From the NCBI GenBank assembly GCA_944548615.1, contig OX155980.1, forward strand, positions 3,343,884 through 3,407,883: a stretch of DNA of 64,000 bases, given 5' to 3'. The stretch is from Micropterix aruncella (lineage: Eukaryota; Arthropoda; Insecta; Lepidoptera; Micropterigidae). The translations under genes and the position numbers were made by a program. Below are positions 55,840 to 64,000 of the stretch, piece after piece. The stretch's first letter is position 1. Every line of letters begins with the position of its first letter. The notes beneath the pieces are model-generated. The model did no database searches and was not told where the DNA came from. It saw only the letters and a list, made by a program, of their open reading frames with translations.

Positions 55840-56410
55840 CCCCAGAAGTATCCGAGTTTCTCGTTTGTTTCACGTGCCAGATGCAATACAAGACACTTCA
55901 GCAACTCTACTATGATACGGTTAATCAGCTCTTTTAATAACAGGTTTAATGACCTTGACATTTTTTCTCTGGACAGGAAGCCTTTCCTTCACGCAGTCGA
56001 AGAAAAGCTCAGGAACGATAATTAATTTAAATATTTATAAAATACGCACTACTAAGTATTAATTTATTTATATACAATGTATGTATGTGTGCATGTATGT
56101 TTATATGTATATATATGTCAATAGTATACGATGTATGGCCAATTATGTACGTATATTACAGATAATGTTATAACAATCCCTCCCTTCCATTTCCATTCTC
56201 CTATTGCACTTATACATTTAAATTTAGAAATGCTTCTTTTTCCTATTTTCTTTTTTTCTTAAAAAAAGGGTTTCAAAATTATTATCTTTTAAATAGGTGC
56301 TTTATATTATTTGCTAATTTAAATTGTATTAATGGTTATAATAATGTTAATTTATAAAATGTTCTTTTATAAAATGAATATGCTGTATACATTTAGCTTA
56401 TAAAAAATAA
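55840..56410 (+). mobile_element. LINE family N, 3' end
   Basis: 'VPPRSIRVSRLFHVPDAIQD' then 'LITGLMTLTFFLWTGSLSFT' is a decayed 'RVPPR..R...LFHVP..RT', 'N...+.D.DIF...L..F' jockey-type C-terminus, followed by 3' UTR ending 'taaaaaataaaataaaaa'. Reverse copy at 10700-11300. Confidence 0.7.
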
Positions 56411-56419
56411 AATAAAAAA

Positions 56420-57006
56420 TACGTGTGGCACTCGGGGACTGCCGCGGTAAAGCTATTGCATAGCATTTTTAACAACTTATGCAATTATAATTATGTATTT
56501 ATTTTATTTATTTTATTTTTTCTGATATCAGATAACTGCGCTCTATCGGAAAACGTTGAAATTATTCCGAATCATTTGCGGCTGCGGTAGCAAATGATTC
56601 GGAATAACTTAAACGTCTTCCGATAGAGCGCGGTGCACGAATTTTTTATTTGATAAAGCAAAAAAACCGGATTATTCGAAAAAAATCGTAGATAAAAAGA
56701 TAGATAATTAAATTATCTTTAAAATGGTGCAGGTTTCATAATAATACGCCAGGTAGTATTTGCGTAGTAGTCGTTTTTGTGTTCGGTTAGACCTAATTTC
56801 ACAAATTAATTACACTATGTAATATAAACAAAATCTAAAATATTCAAAGCTAAGAATATTAGGAAAATGTTCTTGTTTAACATATATTTTTTCGAATCGT
56901 AAGCAGTACTCGTTTAGACGTAATTATCAGTTTAAAATCATTAATTTTTGTTTAGAAATTTCTTCATTCGGTCGCCGCGCTGGCCTAGCCCGCGATAAAA
57001 GCTATG
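56420..57006 (+). mobile_element. Family D copy
   Basis: Full-length D (TACGTGTGGC...CGATAAAAGCTATGG), inserted in the A-rich tail of LINE N. Internal palindrome intact. Confidence 0.75.
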
Positions 57007-57094
57007 GACTATGACATAATTATACTATGTCTATGACTAGGTACAGTTGCTGACGCGTTTTGAAGTCCCAAAGACAAACATTTTATCAACAGCA

Positions 57095-57300
57095 TCAAAT
57101 GCATGACTCATCCAAAATGGTGGTGGGTGGCGTAATTGCGCAAAATTATTTTTTATGTACTTTACAAACGTGCTCGGACGTTTTTACCCGCCCGCCAACT
57201 TTGCGCACTCGACTGCTTTATCTACTCCGGGAATAGAATGTTATCGAAATCCATTTGATACGTCGCTAAATTAACCGCTGCATCGTAGCTGCTAGCGAAA
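57095..57300 (-). repeat. 'R' extension of the C-family unit
   Basis: 'caaaatggtggtgggtggcg', 'acgtgctcggacgt', 'cccgcccgccaact', 'gttatcgaaatcc' match 23115-23290. Confidence 0.65.
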
Positions 57301-57609
57301 CTATAGAGAGGATAAACAAACATATAGGGTTTCCTTCTAATACCTGTATTATACTACAAGGATTATAGCCGGGCAATATCACTCTTTATTTAATACATGT
57401 TGAATAAAATTACAGTAAAAATATAGGACTTGGAAAATAATTTTTTGTAGCTTTTTTATACAAACTTCAAGTTATGATATAAAGCAATAATGTTATCTAA
57501 TGCCTCTAAAGTAGCAAAATGAAAAGGAGATGCACATTTTTGCGACAACAAAATCAGAAAACAACTTATTTATTTATTTATTTATATAAGTAATGAAAAT
57601 ATTAAATAA
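57301..57609. other. Unassigned sequence
   Basis: Nothing recognised; ATTT units at 57565-57585. Confidence 0.35.
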
Positions 57610-58284
57610 CTAGCTGACCCGTGCCCACTTCGTTGGGCGGTAAAACTTTATACTTGCGATGAAATTATGAGTGTGGTTCGGTTAGTACTGAGTGCTATAA
57701 TTGCCAAAAGAAGGGTTATATTTTTACTGCATATGTATGTATGTATTTGCATGCCAATTTGACTATATTACCGTTATTTGTGAGTGTCTTCTTGTGAGTG
57801 TCTTATTTGTGAGTGTCTTATCTCTTTAACCATTTATGCAGTAAAAGGGAAAAGTCTTTTGTTTTAAACGCTTGAGACGATAAATTTACTTATTTTGATA
57901 AGAATTCATAATTGTTGGTAATATGACAAATAAACATGACCTAACGATTTAAATTATTTTTTTAATATAAAATACTACTTTTTGTGACTTAAATATAAAA
58001 GTCAGACATATGCTGTCGCTGACTTTTTTGTAGGCATTATCAAGCTCTACAACTTTTCTTTAGAACTTAATCATATATCTCTCATCGTTAAGGCAGCGTT
58101 AGTTAGAAACGTTTTCGACTACCACGAAAAAGTCTTTTCATTTTTCGGATTAATATATAGCCTGTGACACTTACAAATAACGTGGCTTTCTATTGGTTAA
58201 AGAATTTTCAAAATCGGTTTAGTAGATCCAGAGATTACTTCCTACAACGTCACAAACTTTACCTCTTTATAATATTAGTATAGA
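57610..58284 (-). mobile_element. Non-autonomous Helitron, 675 bp
   Basis: Minus-strand 5' end TCTATACTAATATTATAAAG at 58284, 3' end ...GGGTCAGCTAG at 57610, with hairpin GCCCAACGAAGTGGGC (57626-57641 region) before it. Flanked by A and T without TSD. Same family as 45170-45907; shares 'aatttacttattttgataag', 'catgacctaacgattt' and three copies of 'gtgagtgtctt' (57779-57815). Confidence 0.9.
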
Positions 58285-58721
58285 TAGGAGTAAACAATTT
58301 CAGCGTAGGAATTATGCACAAAAATACTTACAAAATTGAATCAAAAGCAGAAAAAAGAATACATCGCATAGTCTAGTGGCAACGTCACCTAACTAGGCCG
58401 GGACCTGTTCTACGGTAAACATTTATTTTTTAATGTGCTTGCAACAATACCGTGTTTATAAAAATGGCATATATTCCATGTATGCACAAAATCTTGTATA
58501 TTCTTCTCTTTTTCCTCACATAAGTATGCGAGAAATAAATGAGAGGATATCTCCAAAAAACATCAAAAAAGTGCCTGGTATTAATAGATTATCAATAGAA
58601 TATCAATATTGGTACACAAAGATGAATGTCATGTGTTGTTGAATTTGGGGTTCATAAAATCCACGAGGCACAAATGCATCCACGACGTGTCTACGTTTGG
58701 TGAGGATTTCGGGCTGGAGAA
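58285..58721. other. Unassigned sequence
   Basis: Two short plus frames (58433-58642, 58609-58899) without recognisable motifs. Confidence 0.35.
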
Positions 58722-58867
58722 CCATCACCGGACCATTGTTATCGGACCATCATCGGACCATTCTTATCGGACCATCATCGGACCATTCTTATCGGACCAT
58801 CATCGGACCATTCTTATCAGACTATCACCGGATCATTCTTATCGGTACCATCGAACCATTCTTCTCC
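58722..58867. repeat. 25-bp minisatellite
   Basis: About five units of 'tcttatcggaccatcatcgg' + 'accat', each containing two 'atcggaccat' half units; the last units are degenerate. Open frames across it (DHSYRTI-type repeats) are a by-product. Confidence 0.85.
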
Positions 58868-59149
58868 GAAAATGCAGGTGGCCAGAACATAACAGTTAAT
58901 GGTGGCCGCCATCGCGACGTGATAATTTAGTTTTTTGTACTAACATTGCATGATTTAGATATCGACGACATGCGATTTCAATGAGACGGTGTCACATGCC
59001 ATACAGCACGAGAAACAATTCGATTCCTGGTCGTTCGTCATTTTCTGGATTACCTGTTTTGGTGATCAGACTTAGCATCCACGCACAGTGGCGGATACAT
59101 ATAGGTGGCGCGAAGGCGCCGCCCCCCCCCCCCCCCCATTGACGTGGTC
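58868..59149. other. Unassigned, with 17-C run
   Basis: 'agtggcggatacatataggt' + 'ggcgcgaaggcgcc' then a long C-run at about 59122-59138. Probably an edge of an unrecognised repeat. Confidence 0.4.
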
Positions 59150-59455
59150 GGCCTAGCACCAAGCGGCATTATGACCCCCATTATGACCCATGTGTTAGGG
59201 TCGGCACAACTCACAGCTAAGCACCCATACGGCAGCCTCCACGCAGAAGCTCGAGCCCGGCTAGGACTCTGTGCCTGCGGGCCAGTTCCTCTGGAAATCG
59301 CCCTTTGGCGGGTTGCGCACCGTGCGGCGTCAGCCAATCGAATATGAATTCCGACTCGAAACGGCTTTGTTTCCTAAAGAGCGGGGATGGTTGTGAACCT
59401 CACGGTAACTGCTTTTGAAACGCCCAATTCGGCCACCCTACGTTGTATTACTGTT
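59150..59455 (-). mobile_element. Family B fragment, diverged
   Basis: 'gacccatgtgttagggtcgg', 'gcctccacgcagaagctcg', 'gcgcaccgtgcggcgtcagc', 'cctaaagagcggggatggtt' and 'cacggtaactgcttttgaaa' follow the minus-strand B order; the 5' half is missing. Confidence 0.7.
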
Positions 59456-59695
59456 GCACTATTCTGGAATTCAATGCCCTCATTAATAATTCGTTTTTTT
59501 TTATGGCAGTACTTCTATATTTTCCCTCGTTTGATTCATTACATCAACTTTCGACTGTCCGTCTTGCAACATTCTCCTGTAAACCCACATTTATACAGTA
59601 AATTGCCATTCACATTTTGATGTGCAGTGATAGCGTACGACTGTAGGGAAGTGAACGCAAATCATCTTGAAGAAGTCAGCACGAGCAATTTCCAC
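59456..59695. other. Unassigned sequence
   Basis: Nothing recognised. Confidence 0.3.
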
Positions 59696-59780
59696 AGTGG
59701 GTAACTAAGCCGGTGCAGCCGGTGCGGCTCACCGGGGCCCACGGTAGATCGGATGCCCAAAATAGAACTTCTTATACGAT
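59696..59780 (+). repeat. Family K short repeat (SINE-like)
   Basis: 'cagtgggtaactaagccggt', 'gcagccggtgcggctcaccg', 'gggcccacggtagatc', 'gcccaaaatagaa' mirror 42075-42165. Confidence 0.55.
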
Positions 59781-59837
59781 CGATGTTCCATCCAACTCTA
59801 CTAGGAAGCTAAGGAATCCGAAAAAATGAACGACTAA

Positions 59838-60290
59838 TCATAATCATAATCATAAGTTTTTTATTCAAAATAGTACGAAATCGTAACTTTTTCACGTCAA
59901 TAATTCATACAAACATACATAAATGATATAAAAATTAAATTATTGTGATATTATAACAAATTATTGTGACATATAAAGTGATGTAAATCATCGAGGTAAC
60001 CATTTTATTTCCAAGGGTCTTTGTCGTCTAGAGATAATCATTTATTTTATAGTAGCCCTTTGAGTACAGCTTCTTCTTAATAAATTAGTTAAATTGTATC
60101 ACAGATCAATTTTGCATGTTTTCTGGGACTTTATTGTAGAAGCGTATACATTGTCCTTTGAATGATTTTGTGGTTTTGGAGAGTCGACTTTTATGGTCAG
60201 CACGTTTATTTTTATTTCTAGCACCTAATTAGCACCTAATTTATAAATAGCGCGGATGGCTCGTTTCTGTAGTATAAATATTTTACTCAT
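59838..60290 (-). mobile_element. LINE family F, 3' end with internal deletion
   Basis: Same sequence as 4446-4990 but lacking about 135 bp (joined at 'ttatttctag|cacctaat'). Tail of ATGATT units 59838-59857. Keeps the 'DDKDPW' stop region and 'RFYNKVP' text. Confidence 0.8.
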
Positions 60291-60364
60291 AACGGATCGA
60301 GGATTTTGCAGTGCAAGTCAAGACGAAAATCATTCTAAAAATGTAATTGTCCATATTTTTTTAA

Positions 60365-61440
60365 ATAACTTAAGTAGTTAATTTAAATATGTAGATATGC
60401 AACAATTGTAACATTTATAAAAATATTATGTGGGTAGTTTTAAGCTATTGCATAGCTTTTATCGCGGGCCTCTAGGGCCAGCGCGGCGACCGAATGAAGA
60501 AATTTGTTAACGAAAATTAATGATTTTAAACTGATAATTACGTCTAAACGAGTACTGCTTACGATTCGAAAAAAATATGTTAAACAAGAACATCTTATTA
60601 ATATTCTTAGCTTTGAATATTTTAGATTTTGTTTACATTACAAAGTCTAATTAATTTGTGAAATTAGGTCTAACCGAACACAAAAAAGACTAGTACGCAA
60701 ATACTATCTGGCGTATTATTATGAAACCTGTCCCATTTTAAAGATAATTTAATATCTATCTTTTTATCTACGAATTTTTACGAATAATCCGGTTTTTTGC
60801 TTTATTGAATAAAAAAATTCGTGCGCGACGCTCTATCGGAAGACGTTTAAATTATTTCGAATCATTTGCTTCCGCAGCCGCAAATGATTCGGAATAATTT
60901 CAACGTTTTCCGATAGAGCGCAGTTATCCGATATCAGAAAAAATAAAATAAATAAATAATTATAATTGCATAAGTTGTTAAAAATGCTATGCAATAACTT
61001 TACCGCGGCAGTCCCCGAGTACCACGCGTATTTTTTAGTCTTACCAGTTTTGCACTTAATAGTTCTACTCAAAATAAAGTAATAAAAACTGACATTCTTT
61101 TTTATTTCTCCTTGACATCTAAAGATAGAGAAATATAATTTAGTAATCGGATCAACAGTAAATCGTCTTATTGATATAGACACAAATGTATTTCTTTGTG
61201 ATCCCGAGTGTCCCTGAAGATTTTAAGGACTTGCTCCGAAACATGTTTGCGGCAATGCCCCCAAATGAATACGCCGATTTATGATGTAGCTACAATATAA
61301 ATATGTATTGTAGCTAGTTATACAGTAATTACATCCTATATGCCATAATGAATTTAGGTAAGTAGGAGCAGGGGCCTTTTGTTCAATTTTGCACCGGGAG
61401 TATATTTTTAAGTTACGTCACTGAATTTCTTTTCGGGCGT
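60365..61440 (+). repeat. Family T copy, split by D
   Basis: 60365-60440 ('aatatgtagatatgcaa', 'tatgtgggtagttt') continues at 61031 ('tttttagtcttaccagtttt') to about 61440. The other T copy reads 'catgggtattttttagtc' across this point. Confidence 0.6.
60441..61030 (-). mobile_element. Family D copy inside T
   Basis: Starts TAAGCTATTGCATAGC and ends ...GAGTACCACGCGTA, minus orientation, flanked by T-runs of the host. The minus frame at 60833-61183 crosses its edge and is not a gene. Confidence 0.8.
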
Positions 61441-61559
61441 TTACTTCCTGGCTACAATTCCACCGCTCATTTAGGTAGTACTCTACGTATTTATAACGTT
61501 TAACCTGTTCCAGAACCACATTATTAGGTAATAATCGGCGTTTGTATAAAAATATTTTG

Positions 61560-62110
61560 TTTACAGTCGTTGTTTTTCAACCCGTATGTTTTGCAAGCAA
61601 TAGAAACCGTATAGAAATCGCCCGTGCCTCATTGTGTTTCCGGCAAATCAATCTAAGACTTAGAACTCGGATTCTGAATTGTTACATCTGGCCAGTGGTT
61701 ATGTACGGCAGCGAAGCGTGGACCATAAAAGAAGAAACCAGACGGCGGCTAGAAGCTTTTGCGATGTGGTGCTACCGTCGAATGCTCCGTATAAGCTGGA
61801 CCCATAAAGTTAGCAATGAAAAAATGCTTCAGCGCGCTGGTACGACCCGAAAATTGTTGCAGATTGAATATCTGGGACACGTGTTGCGGCATAGACAGAT
61901 ATCAGCTGCTTCAACTGATATCGATGAGCAAAATTGAGGGTAAACGGCGTCCTGGAAGGAGGAAAAGTCGTGGATGTGCAATGTCAGAGAGTGGACCGGG
62001 ATCATCAGTGCGGAACAGCTCTTCCGGATGGCGTAAGACCGAAAAAAGTTTTCAGAGTTAACGGCCAACCTCCAGTAATAGTGCAATCGCGTAAGAAAAA
62101 AAGGTGTCAA
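61560..62110 (+). pseudogene. RTE-like LINE, ORF C-terminus
   Basis: Reads 'NRIEIARASLCFRQI', 'LRTRILNCYIWPVVMYGSEA', 'WTIKEETRRRLEAFAMWCYR', 'RMLRISWTHKVSNEKMLQRA', 'EYLGHVLRH', then after one frameshift at about 61925 'KIEGKRRPGRRK' and 'DRKKFSELTANLQ'-type end. This is the post-RT block of RTE-type LINEs. No RT core; 5'-truncated. The cleanest RTE piece in the window. Confidence 0.85.
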
Positions 62111-62112
62111 CC

Positions 62113-62748
62113 TCGGAATGACAGATAATAAGCTGAAAACTCGTATACACCTTCATTTTAGCGTTCTAAAAGTTAACTCAAAAGTCTTATAAAATTTCGG
62201 GTCTGTGGCGTAAGTTATTAAAGGTCAAAGGTCACAAAAAACTATTTTTCGCGATTATCTAGGTTTCTATAGCTCCAATGATGTTATCATCTATTGTTAG
62301 AATTGTAAAGCATAAAATTTGGACAAATTTTGGAGCAAACATTTTTTCATGCGCTCAACCGTTTTTGAGCTAGAGGGTGGAGAGCATGCAGCGCTGCCAT
62401 ACATATTGTAATGCAAGGTCAATTGTGAATCTCGGTGAATAACACTGTATGGCTGAGCGCTGCGCGCTTTCCGCCCTCTACCCCAAACACAATTGAGCGC
62501 ATGAAAAAATGTTTCGAGCAAAATTTGTCGCAAATTTTATGTTCTACAATTCTTAGAATAGATGTTTACATCATTGGAGCTATATAAACCTAGATAATGG
62601 CGAAAACCTGATTTTTGAGACATTTGACTTAATTTCGACTGACATAATTTACAACGCAGACACGAGATTTTATGAGACTTTTGAGACAACTTTTCAAACG
62701 CCACAATGAAGGTGTATACGAGTTTCCAGTTTATTATCTCTCATTCCA
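62113..62748. mobile_element. Foldback element, about 636 bp
   Basis: The left arm starts GGAATGACAGATAATAA and the right arm ends TTATTATCTCTCATTCC. Further inverted pairs: 'aactcgtatacaccttca', 'aaaattt(c/g)gg', 'cctagataat'/'attatctagg', 'tgatgtt/aacatca', 'catgcgctcaa/ttgagcgcatg', 'agagggtggagagc/gctttccgccctc'. Arms of about 300 bp, moderately diverged. Sits at the end of the RTE fragment. Confidence 0.75.
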
Positions 62749-63373
62749 AGGCGAAACCCCTAATATAACTGAACTATAATGGAGAGGCACTTCAAGAAGA
62801 AGAATATAGATAGTCAAGTAGAGCCTGTATGAAAATATTTTATCTGCTAGTAGGTAATAAATGTTTTTTAAAACTGTCAAATGCTTCGGTTTCACTGCTA
62901 TCTCTGAATATTACTAAAGATAAATCGTCGAAGCTAATGAACTATGTCATGCGCATATTCTGCTGGTATGTGCTTCATTGTTCAGATTGGAGTTTAAGTG
63001 GTGTAATCTTATTTTTTTTAATGTCCTCAGTTATTTCAAGATATATTTATTTAGACTTTGATCGGTGCATATTCTGCGATAACCGCAATAATCGTGCGGT
63101 CACCGAGCGAACAAGAGTCTTGCATTATGTCATGTAGGCGACACGTGCGTGGGCTGTGGCCCCGCGTGTCGCCGGCGGACCCCACAAAGTACCCCAAGGA
63201 CCCCAAAAGTAAAAATAAATCCAAACTCGAAAGCCGCAAATTTTCTTTACGATACTAAAAGCAGAACCTGCTTTCAGAGACCTAACTCTGATATTAGAAC
63301 TCGAAAATTATTATTTCGGTCAAAGAGGCATATGGTTTAACACAACCTCTCTAAATCTCCAAACCTAGTAAAA
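62749..63373. other. Unassigned sequence
   Basis: Several short frames (62829-63137, 63058-63258) without motifs; no repeat recognised. Confidence 0.35.
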
Positions 63374-63955
63374 ACGTGTGGCACTCGGGGACTGCCGCGG
63401 TAAAGCTGTTGCATAGCATTTTTAACAAGTTATGCAATTATAATTATATATTTATTTTATTTATTTTCTTTTTTCTGATATCAGATAACTGCGCTCTATC
63501 GGAAAACGTTGAAATTATTCCGAATCATTTGCTACCGCAGCCGCAATTTAAACATCTTCCGATAGAGCGCCGCGCACGAATTTTTGTTCGATAAAGCAAA
63601 AAAAACGGATTATTCGAAAAAAATCGTTGATAAAAAGATACATAATTAAATTATCTTTAAAATGATGCAGGTTTCATAATAATACGCCAGATAGTATTTG
63701 CGTAGTAGTCGTTTTTGTGTTCGATTGGACCTAATTTCACAAATTAATTACACTATGTAATATAAACAAAATGTAAAATATTCAAAGCTAAGAATATTAG
63801 GAAAATGCTCTTGTTTAACATATATTTTTTTCGAATCGTAAGCATTACTCGTTTAGACGTAATTATCAGTTTAAAATCATTAATTCTCGTTAAGAAATTT
63901 CTTCATTCGGTCGCCGCGCTGGCCTAGGCCCGCGATAAAAGCTATGCAATAGCTT
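63374..63955 (+). mobile_element. Family D copy with altered inner palindrome
   Basis: ACGTGTGGCACTCGGGG to GCTATGCAATAGCTTA. The inner palindrome near 63520-63548 lacks its second arm, and the loop reads 'taccgcagccgc' instead of 'ggctgcggtagc', i.e. inverted. Confidence 0.75.
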
Positions 63956-64000
63956 AATAAATTCCACGAATAACCTGGCAAAGTTCGATGCCTTTAGTCG

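Noticed and set aside
58609..58930. Histidine/Ser-rich repeat protein, or CRISPR-like array
   Set aside because: A 25-bp tandem minisatellite without unique spacers; frames follow from the repeat.
60833..61183. 116-codon minus frame as a gene (similar frames at 63376-63594)
   Set aside because: Recurs wherever family D starts; a by-product of D's sequence.

Overview
The window looks like repeat-dense, non-genic insect DNA, most likely from a moth or butterfly (Lepidoptera). It is AT-rich overall. It carries many 5'-truncated non-LTR retrotransposons whose 3' tails are short simple repeats, small Helitrons with the A^T target and CTAG end, foldback MITEs, a Penelope-like element and a decayed mariner. 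I found no intact host protein gene, no rRNA or tRNA gene, no CRISPR array and no prokaryotic signal. Every long reading frame I can identify is a retrotransposon remnant, a (TA)n artefact, or a frame inside a GC-rich repeat. The lepidopteran assignment is inference from element style, not from a diagnostic gene.

Repeat families are given letters here because I could not search a library. LINE families: A, A2, A3, F, F2, G, J, M, N, O, P (jockey/CR1-like), plus one clear CR1-type and several RTE-like fragments. B: a GC-rich repeat of about 625-670 bp, at least a dozen copies, with 12-16 bp target-site duplications (TSDs) and no A-tail. C: an AT-rich repeat with recurrent internal sequence. 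D: a repeat of about 590 bp. E: a GGACGCG-rich foldback. H, K, L, T: smaller interspersed repeats.

Layout. 0-4 kb: L split by a LINE, a MITE nested in a MITE, a B inside a B. 4-9 kb: LINE G and LINE F tail to tail, a second LINE G, a mariner relic. 9-14 kb: LINE pieces, then giant (TA)n tracts around a 350-bp-arm palindrome and a 0.5-kb tandem duplication. 14-21 kb: B copies, LINE fragments, a composite C element split by LINE F, and an A-type LINE split by B. 21-29 kb: C, E, B and H copies, a large inverted duplication, and the mirror copy of the composite C element, here split by a Helitron. 29-33 kb: a Penelope fragment in a LINE tail, a LINE A copy, and an E foldback split by a solo LTR. 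33-44 kb: B copies, several LINEs, and a Penelope-like copy with a 14-bp TSD. 45-48 kb: a Helitron and an A-type LINE split by a B that is itself split. 50-64 kb: D copies (one inverted pair), LINE O with a 23-bp TSD, a second MITE copy, T elements split by D, M and (TA)n, another Helitron, an RTE fragment and a 640-bp foldback.

The elements do not act as a pathway. What the window preserves is a history of nested insertion: in several cases an uninterrupted second copy in the same window shows the empty site. The best candidate for something undescribed is family B, whose clean 12-16 bp TSDs point to LINE-driven retroposition of a long, GC-rich, tail-less unit.
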